Assembly (NCBI GenBank): GCA_000949895.1
Contig: JWIT01000001.1
Coordinates: 1-64,000 of the forward strand
Direction of reading: 5' to 3'
Length of the DNA: 64,000 nucleotides
Source of the DNA: Agrobacterium arsenijevicii
Lineage (GTDB): Bacteria > Pseudomonadota > Alphaproteobacteria > Rhizobiales > Rhizobiaceae
Shown here piece after piece: positions 17,045 through 26,040 of this stretch. Both the position numbers and the translations under genes were made by a program. How positions within the stretch are numbered: position 1 is the stretch's first letter; every line of letters starts with the position of its first letter. Under the pieces are notes generated by a model. That model saw only the letters and a list, made by a program, of their open reading frames with translations. It searched no databases and had not been told where the DNA came from.

Positions 17045-18892
17045 TCAGGCCGCCTGGCTGTAGCGATCCTTGCCGGTCGCCGAGCCCTGCTCCATCTGAA
17101 AACGCTGAACCAGATCGAGCAACGCTTCCACTTCGCCCGACAGCACCCTGCTGGCAGCACTAGACTGCTCGGCGAGTGCTGCGTTCTGCTGGGTCATCTG
17201 ATCCATCTGGTTGACGGAACCGTTGACGTTGTGGAGCGCGGAAGACTGATCCTGCGTCGCCGTTGCAATGGTTTCTACATGCTGGCTGACGGCAACGATC
17301 TGATGGCTGATGGCGGAAAGCACAGTGCCCGCCTCCTGCACCAGCTTCGATCCGGAACTGACCTCTTGCGTCGACTGGTTGATGAGCTGCTTGATTTCGC
17401 GGGCCGCGTCGGCGGAGCGTTGCGCAAGCTCGCGCACTTCCTGTGCGACAACCGCAAAACCCTTGCCCGCCTCGCCCGCACGCGCCGCTTCGATGCCGGC
17501 ATTGAGCGCAAGAAGGTTGGTCTGGAACGCGATGTCGTCGATGACTTCGATGATCTGCTCGATCTTGCGCGAGGCGCCTTCGATACGGCCCATGGCGTCA
17601 ACGGCATTGCTGACGACCGAACCTGAACTGTCGGCGCTCTGCTTGGTGATGCGGACGGCCTCATTAGCTTCGCGCGCCCGCTCGGCCGACGATCTGACCG
17701 TTGCGGTGATTTCCTCGACAGCGGCTGCGGTTTCTTCCAGCGAGGCTGCCTGATTTTCCGTGCGCTTCGACAGATCGACCGACGATTGCTCGATTTCAAA
17801 ACCGCTATGCTGGATGATCAGGGTGCGTTCACGGATCTGCCCCAGCGCATCGCGCAGGTTGAGAAGGGATTCATTGAAATCCGTGCGCAGACGATCCAGA
17901 CGGCCATTAAAGGGCGTCTCGATCGTACGGCTGAGATCGCCGCGCGAAAGCCTGCCGAGACCGGACGCAATCTCGCTGACCGCAAATTCGATCTGGCTGT
18001 CCAGCTCCTGCTTGTCGGCATCGTTGCGGTGACGTTCAGATTCCGCCGCGGACCGTTCCTCGGCGCTCTTGCCCTCGATTGCGAGTTTTTCAAGCGCATT
18101 CTCGCGGAATATCACCAGAGCGCGGGCGATATTGCCGAATTCATTGGTATTGGTGGCATAGGGGATCGGCGTATCGAGATTGCCATCCGAAAGGGACTTC
18201 ACCGCATCGGTGAGCTTGCTCAAAGGCTGCAGGGTACGCCGGATGACGAAATAGGCGAGCAACCCCACGCCGGCCATGGCGAGCGCGCCACAGATCAGCA
18301 TCAGGTCGCGCAGGCCATATATCTGGGCTTCGTATACCGCCATGGGCACGCCAACGAAAAGAATGCCGACGGTGGCTCCGGACTTGTTGAGAACCGGCAT
18401 GTAACCGGTCATGTAACTGGTGCCGAAAAGCGTGGCGGTGCCGAAATAGGCCTCGCCCTTGGAGACTTTTTCGAAAGCCGGATGATCGGTGGCAAGCTTG
18501 GTGCCTGCCGCTCTCTCACCCTGCTCATTTTTCAGATTGGTGGTGATACGGACGAATTCGCCGGCCTTAGTTTCAAAAACGGTGGCGATGCCGCCGTTTC
18601 CAGCCGCCGTGCGGTCGACAAGATCGTTATCGCGCAGCGTCCCGATGCTGGCGCGGTTGACGCTCTTCAGGTCTCCGTCACTCATATCGAGGGCGACGCC
18701 ACCGACCTTCATCTCGTAAAGGATCGCCATTCCGCGCATTGCGCTATGGGTATCGCGCAACGCGGTCGTGATGATATTATCCTTCAAGCGCATGTAGGTG
18801 GAAAAACCAACTGCCGCGATGCTGAGCATGATCAGGCCGATCGTCAGCGCGACGACCTTACCCGCAACGGACTTAAAGAGCCGGTTGTGCAT
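17045..18892 (-). CDS. Methyl-accepting chemotaxis protein with periplasmic Cache-type sensor
   Basis: Transmembrane chemoreceptor of about 615 aa. TM1 is near residues 11-30, a periplasmic Cache-fold domain runs to about 190, TM2 is near 195-218 ('ICGALAMAGVGLLAYFVI'), then HAMP and a cytoplasmic signalling domain with the hairpin tip '[24 protein letters not shown]'-type core. I chose ATG 18892 (MHNRLF), which has GGGGA 8 bases upstream, over the start 21 bases earlier. The C-terminus shows no NWETF-type CheR tether. It follows visR but has its own 150-base leader. The ligand is unknown; Cache domains often bind small organic acids or amino acids. Confidence 0.93.
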   Translation of the reverse strand: MHNRLFKSVAGKVVALTIGLIMLSIAAVGFSTYMRLKDNIITTALRDTHSAMRGMAILYEMKVGGVALDMSDGDLKSVNRASIGTLRDNDLVDRTAAGNGGIATVFETKAGEFVRITTNLKNEQGERAAGTKLATDHPAFEKVSKGEAYFGTATLFGTSYMTGYMPVLNKSGATVGILFVGVPMAVYEAQIYGLRDLMLICGALAMAGVGLLAYFVIRRTLQPLSKLTDAVKSLSDGNLDTPIPYATNTNEFGNIARALVIFRENALEKLAIEGKSAEERSAAESERHRNDADKQELDSQIEFAVSEIASGLGRLSRGDLSRTIETPFNGRLDRLRTDFNESLLNLRDALGQIRERTLIIQHSGFEIEQSSVDLSKRTENQAASLEETAAAVEEITATVRSSAERAREANEAVRITKQSADSSGSVVSNAVDAMGRIEGASRKIEQIIEVIDDIAFQTNLLALNAGIEAARAGEAGKGFAVVAQEVRELAQRSADAAREIKQLINQSTQEVSSGSKLVQEAGTVLSAISHQIVAVSQHVETIATATQDQSSALHNVNGSVNQMDQMTQQNAALAEQSSAASRVLSGEVEALLDLVQRFQMEQGSATGKDRYSQAA

Positions 18893-19048
18893 GAAACAGT
18901 TCCCCAAAGCCAAAACTTATGACAGTTCTAGTTGGCAACTGTTAAAAAACGCGAAATGACCTGCGCGGCCGCGCTTTCCCGGCAAAGATACCGCGATCAA
19001 CCGGCCGAAGACGGCCAGACTTGCGAGACGGGAAAGCCCCGTCCGCCA

Positions 19049-19795
19049 TCAATGGATGTAGCCAAGCCGGATGGCTTTTGCGATCGCCTGAATGCGATTG
19101 ACTGAATCGAGCTTGATCGTCGCCGAGCCGAGATAGGCGTTGACGGTATGCACGGAAAGCCCGAGCTTCACCGCGATTTCTTCGCTGATACGGCCATCAC
19201 CCGCCAATTGCAGGCAGGCGATTTCCCTCTCGCTCAAGGCTTCCGAGGGGGCTGCCTTGCGCTCGTCCAGCGCCAGCATGTCGACCATGATCTCGCAGCA
19301 TTTGATGTGCTGTTCGATGACGACCTCGTTATCGAGAACGAGGTTGGTGCCGCAGAAAACAATGTAACCGTTACCAATGGTACCTAACCGCACCGGCAAA
19401 GCCAGTCCCGCATAGGGCAATGTGTCGTTCTCGATCCGGCGCAGCAAAGCCGGCACGTCGGGAAGATCGGCAAATCCGCCGCCATTCTTGTTGCGCCAGA
19501 TGACCGGCAGCAGCGACGTCTCGATATGATCCAGAAGAATATCGCCGACGGCGCGGATGAACTGCGCGCTCTGTTCCGCGGCATTCATGCCCCAGTTCTC
19601 CAGCTCGCAGGTCAGCTTCTTCTTGTTGGGGAAGCCGGAAGCGGCAGCCTTCGTCACCACGAAATTGCGTGCGCCGACCAGTTTCTGCATGGCAACGAGC
19701 TTCGGAAACAGGTCCGACCGGCTCGTCACGACAGGGCTGCGGAAAAACATCCCGCTGCTTTGACCCATACCCTCATTATCTTTCGTCTGTACCAT
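19049..19795 (-). CDS. visR: Flagellar master regulator VisR (LuxR family)
   Basis: A 248-aa protein with an N-terminal ligand-binding-like domain and a C-terminal LuxR helix-turn-helix (about residues 183-245, 'LSEREIACLQLAGDGRISEEIA' followed by 'LSVHTVNAYLG'). In Sinorhizobium and Agrobacterium, VisN and VisR form a heteromer that activates the flagellar cascade through Rem. It starts 13 bases after visN ends, so the two are cotranscribed. The assignment rests on family resemblance plus the fliF-visN-visR gene order. Confidence 0.9.
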   Translation of the reverse strand: MVQTKDNEGMGQSSGMFFRSPVVTSRSDLFPKLVAMQKLVGARNFVVTKAAASGFPNKKKLTCELENWGMNAAEQSAQFIRAVGDILLDHIETSLLPVIWRNKNGGGFADLPDVPALLRRIENDTLPYAGLALPVRLGTIGNGYIVFCGTNLVLDNEVVIEQHIKCCEIMVDMLALDERKAAPSEALSEREIACLQLAGDGRISEEIAVKLGLSVHTVNAYLGSATIKLDSVNRIQAIAKAIRLGYIH

Positions 19796-19808
19796 CGGTC
19801 CCGACCAT

Positions 19809-20540
19809 TTATACGAGGTTGTTGCGCACGGCGTAGGCGATTGCCTCCGACCGGGTTTTCGTTGCGGTTTTCCGCATCACGCTTGTGATGTAATTATTGA
19901 TCGTATTGCGAGAAATGCCAAGGATCATCGCAATTTCGTCGCTTGTCTTGCCTTCCGCGATCCAGAACAGGCACTCAAGCTCACGCTCGGTGAGATCGAT
20001 GTCCCGCACGGCCTTTGCTTCACTGGCAATGCCGAAGCTGACGCAATAGCCCGTCAGCAGGGCGATTTCACGCAGACGTTCCGGCGAAGGAACCGCATGT
20101 TCGGGAAACAGCAGCAGGAGCGAAAGACGGATGCGGCCAACACAGAAGGACAGCGCCGAATATTGCCGGTCGATGCCGAAGGGAACGGAAACGTCGTCGG
20201 GCAGGACGAGCAATCGCGGCTGCAGAAGCGAAAGGCACTTTTCCATTTCGCTCGATCTGTTCTGGCTATTGGCGAGCTCCGCGCCAAGCCTGCGCACCAG
20301 ATCGAAAGGCCAGTCGGATGTGACGATGAACTTCAGCCCGGTTTCTTCGAGGAGGTCCTCCCGCGCCAGCAGATAATGCGAGGCGCCGGCGTAGGTTACG
20401 AGCAAATCCAGCGCGCCTGCAACGTTACCGGCGGCAGCCGTGGCTGCGACGTTCTTGGCAAGCTGGTCGCGCGGCAAGGGCTTACCCATGCCCTCCATAG
20501 GCTTGGCAGACAGCCTGCGGATATCAACATCGACTTTCAA
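19809..20540 (-). CDS. visN: Flagellar master regulator VisN (LuxR family)
   Basis: Partner of VisR. The C-terminal LuxR domain 'LTERELECLFWIAEGKTSDEIA...GISRNTINNYI' is clear; the N-terminal part is the effector-type domain. A longer reading frame opens at 20648, but the first 36 residues are Arg/Pro-rich and unlike the family. I place the start at TTG 20540, with GAGGG 9 bases upstream, giving 243 aa, close to VisR and to known VisN proteins. The gene lies downstream of fliF, separated by a terminator and a 340-base leader, so visNR probably have their own promoter. Confidence 0.88.
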   Translation of the reverse strand: MKVDVDIRRLSAKPMEGMGKPLPRDQLAKNVAATAAAGNVAGALDLLVTYAGASHYLLAREDLLEETGLKFIVTSDWPFDLVRRLGAELANSQNRSSEMEKCLSLLQPRLLVLPDDVSVPFGIDRQYSALSFCVGRIRLSLLLLFPEHAVPSPERLREIALLTGYCVSFGIASEAKAVRDIDLTERELECLFWIAEGKTSDEIAMILGISRNTINNYITSVMRKTATKTRSEAIAYAVRNNLV

Positions 20541-20880
20541 TCGCCTACGCCCTCTTGCTCCCAGTGGGGAGATTATACCTCGGGATGGAATCATTCCATT
20601 CGAGAAGCTTACCAAAATGGGACGGCAAGCCCCCGGAGACCGAATCACTTCATTTTATGGAACGGACTGGGATTTGCCATTACCTGACACCAGCCTTTCC
20701 ACGTATTTCCTTGTTCGTCTATTCCTAAAAAACATACTGAAAAGCTGACCAATCCATAAACGGCATTCTCAGCCTATTCCCAGCAAACTGTATCGTTGCT
20801 GAATTTTTTGTAAACAGTGTCCCGAAACGAGAATGCGACCGCGCGCGCAACAAGGATATCAAAAAACCCGAAAATGCGCA
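20541..20880 (-). promoter_or_regulatory. visNR upstream region
   Basis: A 340-base non-coding stretch between the fliF terminator and visN, AT-richer than its surroundings (about 20690-20830). It presumably carries the visNR promoter. I see no strong palindrome that I can assign to a known regulator. Confidence 0.45.
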
Positions 20881-20906
20881 AAAGGCCGGGTAAACCCGGC
20901 CTTTTT
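20881..20906 (-). terminator. Terminator of the che-fliF operon
   Basis: AAAGGCCGGG, loop TAAA, CCCGGCCTTT: a 10-bp stem with T-runs on both strands, beginning six bases after the fliF stop codon. It ends the long icpA-to-fliF transcript and separates it from visNR. Confidence 0.85.
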
Positions 20907-20911
20907 CAAAA

Positions 20912-22594
20912 TCACGCAGCTTTTTCCACTGCCCATTTGCGAAGTATCTTGGCTGCCCGTTCCTCGCTGATTTCCACCATGCGGGAGAGCCTGCGTTCGG
21001 GTCCTTCGCGAACCCGGCGGTTGAAGGTGCCTTCGCTGTCGCCGCCCGCCAGAAGATCGTCGGTGCTGTCGAAGCCGAAATCCGCCCCGAAGCCTTCCAT
21101 GAGACCACCCGCACCAGCATCCATGCCCGGAGAGAAGTCCGGCAATTCGAGGCCTGCGGTCTCCTGGCTGATCTGGCCAGCCGCCGAACCGCTACCGGCA
21201 ACCGTGCGGACCAGAGGCCGCACACCGAGCCAGACGACGAGGAAAGCCACAGCGACGAAGGCGAGCGAGTTGATGATACCGGCCGAATTGCGGCTCAGCA
21301 CTTCCATGACGCCCGGACCGCTCGCGGCCTCGTCGAGCAGCTGTGTCTCGAGGAAGTCCATTGCCGTCAGCGTGACGATATCGCCGCGATCGGAGGAAAT
21401 ACCCGCAGCCGAGGTGACGATCTTCTGCATTTCGGCAAGATAGGCGTCGATCTTGGCCTGATCGACGGGTTCACCGACCATCTTGGCAATGCGACCCTTG
21501 TTGACGACCACGGCGACGGAAATCTTCTCGACGGTGTAGCCATTCTTGACCGTGGCGACCGTTTTGGAGTTGATCTCGTAGTTGGTCTGCTCTTCCTTCT
21601 TGGCCGACTGGTCGGAAGACTGCGGGCCGCCGCCGCCGCCCTGGGGCGCTGCCTGCGGTACGTTCTGCTCCACGGTCGCTGCCGTATCGGGCTGCGTTTC
21701 CTGGGACTTCTGGTCTTCCTTCACCGTGCGGACGGAGCGCTCGACGCGCGATTCCGGATCGTAGACGGTTTCCTGAATCTGCCGGCTGTCGGTATTGAGC
21801 TGCGCCGTCACGCTCGAGCGGAAATTGTCCATGCCGAGGAAAGGCGCCAGCGCCTTGTCGATATTGGTGGTGATTTCCTGCTGAACGTTCTGCGCCAGCG
21901 TCAGCGAGCGGTTCATCGCGGCATTGGTGACGTCATCGCCGGAAGCGAGAAGCTGGCCGGTCGAATCGAGCAGGGTCACGTCATCGACCTCAAGGCCGGG
22001 AACAGCCGATGCGACGAGGTGACGGATGGAGGCGGATGCCTTGCGCCCGGCTGTGGCATTGGCGCGGATCATGACCGATGCGGTGGGCTTCTGCTCGCCA
22101 CGGCGGAAATTGCCGACGTCAGGCATGACGATATGGACGCGTGCGGCCGCAATCCCGTCGATCTGCTGAATGGAGCGGCTGATCTCGCCTTCAAGGGCGC
22201 GAACCCGCGTCACCTCCTGCATGAAGGAGGTCAGGCCGAGAGAACCGACATTGTCGAAAAGCTCATAACCGGCATTGGCGCTATCAGGCAGGCCGCGCTC
22301 GGCCAGAAGCAAACGCGCCTTGCTGGTGAGCCCGACCGGAACCTGAAGGCTGGCGCCATCCGTTCCGACCTGAAAGTCGAGACCGGCTTCGGCAAGCGCA
22401 ATGCTGATCTTGTTAAGGTCGCTTTTTTCAAGCCCTACATAAAGGGTCTCGTAAGCCGGACGGTTCACGTAAAGCGCTGCTGCAAGGATAACGGCCATGG
22501 ACAAAATGCCCACGCCGCCCAGCATCAGCAGGCGTGTCTGACCCAGTGCCGCGAAATTCTTCAAGACCTGAGGGATTTGATTTAACAGATTCAT
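20912..22594 (-). CDS. fliF: Flagellar MS-ring protein FliF
   Basis: A 560-aa inner membrane protein that forms the MS ring at the base of the flagellum. TM1 is near residues 22-44 ('LLMLGGVGILSMAVILAAAL'), then come the periplasmic ring-building motifs ('ALAEAGLDFQV', 'RVHIVMPD') and a charged/Gln-Gly-rich variable region about 310-345. TM2 is near 437-458, and a C-terminal FliG-binding tail holds the acidic 'FDSTDDLL' stretch. Start at ATG 22594 (MNLLNQIPQ), with GCGGAA 5-7 bases upstream, rather than 18 bases earlier. It is the last gene of the che operon. Confidence 0.95.
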   Translation of the reverse strand: MNLLNQIPQVLKNFAALGQTRLLMLGGVGILSMAVILAAALYVNRPAYETLYVGLEKSDLNKISIALAEAGLDFQVGTDGASLQVPVGLTSKARLLLAERGLPDSANAGYELFDNVGSLGLTSFMQEVTRVRALEGEISRSIQQIDGIAAARVHIVMPDVGNFRRGEQKPTASVMIRANATAGRKASASIRHLVASAVPGLEVDDVTLLDSTGQLLASGDDVTNAAMNRSLTLAQNVQQEITTNIDKALAPFLGMDNFRSSVTAQLNTDSRQIQETVYDPESRVERSVRTVKEDQKSQETQPDTAATVEQNVPQAAPQGGGGGPQSSDQSAKKEEQTNYEINSKTVATVKNGYTVEKISVAVVVNKGRIAKMVGEPVDQAKIDAYLAEMQKIVTSAAGISSDRGDIVTLTAMDFLETQLLDEAASGPGVMEVLSRNSAGIINSLAFVAVAFLVVWLGVRPLVRTVAGSGSAAGQISQETAGLELPDFSPGMDAGAGGLMEGFGADFGFDSTDDLLAGGDSEGTFNRRVREGPERRLSRMVEISEERAAKILRKWAVEKAA

Positions 22595-22737
22595 TCTGTT
22601 CCGCACCGTCATTCATAGAGTCCGAGACCTTTTGGCCCCGTAATGACAATAGGGTGCGAAGCTTGCGCGAGCGTTGCCTTTTCCCGCAATCTGGGAAGAG
22701 GAAGGAGCCGCGAGGATGAATGGTGCCGGAATGCCGT

Positions 22738-23121
22738 CTAGAACAGGTCGAAGTCGCCGGAGGCCTTGTCGAGCGGCTGGGAATGGCCGTGGCGGAAGGC
22801 TGCGCCCAGCGCCTTTTGCATTTCTGCAAGCTTGACGAGGCTGAGCGCCGTGCTGACATCCACGATCCAATGACCGGGAATGGAGCCGGTGACGGTATCG
22901 ATGAACTCGGCAAGACCGCGGGTTTTCTGAACGGCAAGGTCGATGCCCTGCAGAAGCTTGACCCCATCACTGGACAATTCGCCGCTGGTCACTTCCAGCA
23001 ATTGCGGCTCGATGCGCTCGATCAGATAGGCGACATCGTGCAGTTCCGATACCACGCGCATCAGAACGTCCGGCAAGGCTTCTTCGAACGGAGTGGCGCC
23101 GGTGTTGTTTGCAATCTGCAT
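22738..23121 (-). CDS. cheT: CheT-like chemotaxis protein with a CheZ-type DxxxQ motif
   Basis: A 127-aa, mostly helical soluble protein encoded between cheD and fliF, the position of CheT (orf10) in Sinorhizobium. Residues about 64-68 read D-L-A-V-Q, matching the D-x-x-x-Q that CheZ uses to hydrolyse CheY phosphate, within a predicted long helix 'LLQGIDLAVQKTRGLAEFID'. The C-terminus 'ASGDFDLF' is an acidic-aromatic tail resembling the CheY-binding tail of CheZ. There is no CheZ gene in the operon. Proposed role: signal termination at CheY-P. It starts 14 bases after the cheD stop. The gene name rests on position and motif. Confidence 0.8.
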   Translation of the reverse strand: MQIANNTGATPFEEALPDVLMRVVSELHDVAYLIERIEPQLLEVTSGELSSDGVKLLQGIDLAVQKTRGLAEFIDTVTGSIPGHWIVDVSTALSLVKLAEMQKALGAAFRHGHSQPLDKASGDFDLF

Positions 23122-23135
23122 TGGAAACTCCGTGA

Positions 23136-23681
23136 CTAGAAAAATTCGATGTCGTTGGCGACGGGCTTGGGTGCCGGCACCGGACGCGTTTCCATGGCAA
23201 CCGTCTTCTGGGTTTCCGCGCCGCTCAGCGGATGCTGCCGCGCACGGCCCGAAACCGGCCAGAACTCGATCTTGCGGCCATGATCCCCGCCCGTGGAGGA
23301 GCTTATGACCGGAATGCCTTCATCCTTCAGAAACTGCATGGCGAAGACGGCATTCTGCTCGCCGACATTGGAGAAGCTGGCAATCGTCTTCGCGCCGCCG
23401 AAAACCTTGGCTTCCAGCCGGTCGCGACGGGCGCCCTTCTTGAGAAGGCCGTTGATCAGGAGTTCCATGAGATGCACGCCATAACGCGTCGCATCTCCCC
23501 CGGTCACATTGCCCGTTCCCGGCAGCAGGAAGTGGTTCATTCCTCCGATGCCGGCAACGGGGTCTCTCAGACAGGCGGCCACGCACGAACCGAGTATCGT
23601 CGTCATGACCACGTCGGGATCGCTGACAACCTTGTACTCGCCCTGAATGATATGTACGCGCTTGGCCGCAGCTTCAATCAT
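23136..23681 (-). CDS. cheD: Chemoreceptor glutamine deamidase CheD
   Basis: A 181-aa enzyme that deamidates glutamines on chemoreceptors. The catalytic Cys is in '[14 protein letters not shown]' and the His in 'GGMNHFLLP', with Thr/Ser downstream in the family pattern. The start is ATG 23681, which overlaps the cheY2 stop (ATGA); the longer reading frame upstream is a shadow of cheY2. The protein carries a Pro-rich C-terminal extension ending 'NDIEFF', an acidic-aromatic tail similar to that of CheT. Confidence 0.95.
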   Translation of the reverse strand: MIEAAAKRVHIIQGEYKVVSDPDVVMTTILGSCVAACLRDPVAGIGGMNHFLLPGTGNVTGGDATRYGVHLMELLINGLLKKGARRDRLEAKVFGGAKTIASFSNVGEQNAVFAMQFLKDEGIPVISSSTGGDHGRKIEFWPVSGRARQHPLSGAETQKTVAMETRPVPAPKPVANDIEFF

Positions 23682-24067
23682 TTCAGCGATCCGAAAACCG
23701 CCTCGATGGCTGCACGCATCTTGTCGATCGTGAAGGGCTTGGCCAGCACGTTGTTCGCGCCGAGCTGCGCTGCCTTCTGCACCAGCGCGCGGTCGCCCTG
23801 CGCGGTCAGAATGATGAAGGCTGCCTTCTTGGTGGTGGGGTTGGCCCGCACGGCGTGCAGGAAACCGAGACCATCCATCTTCGGCATGTTGAAGTCGGAG
23901 ATGACGAGATGATGGGGCTGCTGCTCCATGATCTTCAATCCCTGCTCGCCATCGCCAGCGGCAGTGATCTGCTTGAAGCCGAGCTGTGTCAGCGCATCGC
24001 TGAGCAGCAGCCGGCTGGTCACCTGATCGTCGACGATCAGAACTTTGATCTTTTCTGCGAGAGACAT
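23678..24067 (-). CDS. cheY2: Response regulator CheY2
   Basis: A single-domain receiver of 129 aa. The acidic pocket is 'VDDQ', phospho-acceptor D58 is in '[12 protein letters not shown]', and the conserved Thr and Lys lie in 'ILTAQG' and 'LAKPF'. In Sinorhizobium, CheY2 is the main regulator that slows the flagellar motor. Its TAA-overlapping start (TAATG with cheB) and ATGA overlap with cheD indicate coupled translation. Confidence 0.94.
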   Translation of the reverse strand: MSLAEKIKVLIVDDQVTSRLLLSDALTQLGFKQITAAGDGEQGLKIMEQQPHHLVISDFNMPKMDGLGFLHAVRANPTTKKAAFIILTAQGDRALVQKAAQLGANNVLAKPFTIDKMRAAIEAVFGSLK

Positions 24068-25122
24068 TAGTCAGCACCTTCTTTGCGGGCAGTGGTTAGT
24101 TTCAGGATTTCTTCGCCGATTGAGGCCAACGGCAATTGCAGTTCGACGGCGCCAAGCTCAAAGGCCACTCGGGGCATGCCGTAGACGACACATGTTTTTT
24201 CGTTCTGGCCGACTGTGCGCGCACCGGCATGCCGCATTTTCAGCAGCCCGGCCGCGCCATCGCGGCCCATGCCGGTGAGAATGACGCCGACGGCGTTGCG
24301 TCCAGCAAGCTCGGCGACCGAATCGAACAGGACATCGACGGAGGGGCGATGGCCGTTGACGGGGTCGCGCTCGATGAGCCGGCAGCAGGGCGCGTTACGA
24401 TTGGAAATCTGCAAATGGCGTTCGCCGCCGGGCGCAAGATAGATCTTGCCGGTTTGCAGGCGCGCACCATCCGTCGCCTCTTCCACGACGGGTGCGCAGA
24501 TGCGGTTCAGCCGTTCCGCGAAACTCTTGGTGAATGTCGACGGCATATGCTGGGTGATGACGGTGGGCGGGCAATTGGCCGGAAACTTCTGGAGCACGGC
24601 AATCAGCGCCTCGACGCCGCCCGTGGAGGAGCCGATGGCCACGACTTTGCGGCCTGCCCGATAGTCACTCACTGGCGTCGGCTGCACTGCGGCAACGGTT
24701 TCCGGACGCCCCGCGCGGTAGGCAGCGTGTTGCGACCGTGCGGCGGCCTTTACCTTGTCCGCCAGATCGCCGAAGGGACGCGCATCACCGGGAGCCGGTT
24801 TGCCGACACAGTCGAAAGCGCCGATTTCCAGTGCGGCAAGCGAGGCGTCCGCGCCGCGATGTGTCAGCGACGAGACCATGATGACCGGCATCGGCCGCAG
24901 GCGCATGATCTTCTCTAGGAATTCGAGGCCGTTCATTTCCGGCATCTCGATGTCGAGCGTCACGACATCGGGGTTGAGCTGCTTGATCGCGGCTCGCGCT
25001 TCCATGGCGTTGCCGGCCTGCCCCACCACCTCGACCTCGGGATCGGCCTTGAGGACGGCGGAAATCAGGCCCCGCATGGTGGGGGAATCATCAACGACGA
25101 GTACCCGTGCCAGCGCGCTCAT
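24067..25122 (-). CDS. cheB: Chemoreceptor methylesterase/deamidase CheB
   Basis: A 351-aa response regulator. The N-terminal receiver has D57 in '[13 protein letters not shown]'. A linker of about 40 residues leads to the esterase domain with the catalytic triad Ser in '[10 protein letters not shown]', His in 'TQHMP' and Asp in 'GMGRDGA'. It removes methyl groups from receptors for adaptation. It overlaps cheR by four bases (ATGA). Confidence 0.97.
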   Translation of the reverse strand: MSALARVLVVDDSPTMRGLISAVLKADPEVEVVGQAGNAMEARAAIKQLNPDVVTLDIEMPEMNGLEFLEKIMRLRPMPVIMVSSLTHRGADASLAALEIGAFDCVGKPAPGDARPFGDLADKVKAAARSQHAAYRAGRPETVAAVQPTPVSDYRAGRKVVAIGSSTGGVEALIAVLQKFPANCPPTVITQHMPSTFTKSFAERLNRICAPVVEEATDGARLQTGKIYLAPGGERHLQISNRNAPCCRLIERDPVNGHRPSVDVLFDSVAELAGRNAVGVILTGMGRDGAAGLLKMRHAGARTVGQNEKTCVVYGMPRVAFELGAVELQLPLASIGEEILKLTTARKEGAD

Positions 25123-26027
25123 GCCTTCCTCCCGGACGTGTGACCAATGTAACGGTAGGTGGTGATACCCGTATTATCGAACAGGTTCTTGGCATCGCCG
25201 GACACTCTTTCGGAATGCCCGATATAAAGGTGGCCACCCTCCGGCAGCAGCCCGGCGAACCGCGACCAGATGCGCGTCTGCGTCGGCTCGTCGAAGTAGA
25301 TGACGACGTTGCGGCAGAAGATGACATCGAAATTGCCCTTGAAGGGCCATTGCGTCATCAGGTTCAGCTCGTTGAAGGTGATGAGGCGCTTGACCTTGTC
25401 GTCGATGCGGAATTTGCGGCGACCGCCGGCATCCACCTCCGTGAACCATTGCTTTCGCATGGCGGGGGAGACGGTTTCGAGCGCGTTGTCGTCATAAACG
25501 CCGGCGCGGGCCTGCGTCAGTATTTTCGGGTCGATATCCGTCGCGAGGATCTTGAAGTCATAATCCGCCGCATTCGGGAACATTGCGAGCACGGTGAGCG
25601 CGATCGAATAGGGCTCCTGCCCGTCGGAACAGGCCGCCGACCAGATGCGGACGCGCCCGCCTGTCTTTGCCCTTGCGATGAGACCCGGCAGGACCTCGTC
25701 GCGCAGATGTTCGAAGTGGTGGTTTTCGCGGAAGAAGCGCGTGAAATTCGTCGTCAGGTGCGACAGCATTTCGCGGCGCGCCGGCGCGCCTTCCGGTGAG
25801 GACACCAGTGCGCAATACTCACGGAACCCGGACAGGCCGAGATTGCGGATATGTTTCGACAGGCGGGAATAGACCAGCGACGCCTTGGTGTCGTTGAGAT
25901 AGATGCCCGCATCGGCGTAGATCATCGCAGCGATCTCCGACAGATCGCGCCTCGTCAGCGGATATTCACCGCTGGCAAGGACGTCATCTGATGACTGGCG
26001 CTGGTCGCTGAGATTGAGTGATGCCAT
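25119..26027 (-). CDS. cheR: Chemoreceptor methyltransferase CheR
   Basis: A 302-aa SAM-dependent glutamate O-methyltransferase. It has an N-terminal helical domain and a Rossmann methyltransferase domain with '[16 protein letters not shown]' (usually S-T-G-E-E; here S-D-G-Q-E). '[14 protein letters not shown]' and the beta-subdomain '[12 protein letters not shown]' follow. It opposes CheB in adaptation. It lies 13 bases downstream of cheA. Confidence 0.96.
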   Translation of the reverse strand: MASLNLSDQRQSSDDVLASGEYPLTRRDLSEIAAMIYADAGIYLNDTKASLVYSRLSKHIRNLGLSGFREYCALVSSPEGAPARREMLSHLTTNFTRFFRENHHFEHLRDEVLPGLIARAKTGGRVRIWSAACSDGQEPYSIALTVLAMFPNAADYDFKILATDIDPKILTQARAGVYDDNALETVSPAMRKQWFTEVDAGGRRKFRIDDKVKRLITFNELNLMTQWPFKGNFDVIFCRNVVIYFDEPTQTRIWSRFAGLLPEGGHLYIGHSERVSGDAKNLFDNTGITTYRYIGHTSGRKA

Positions 26028-26040
26028 GAATGATCTACTT

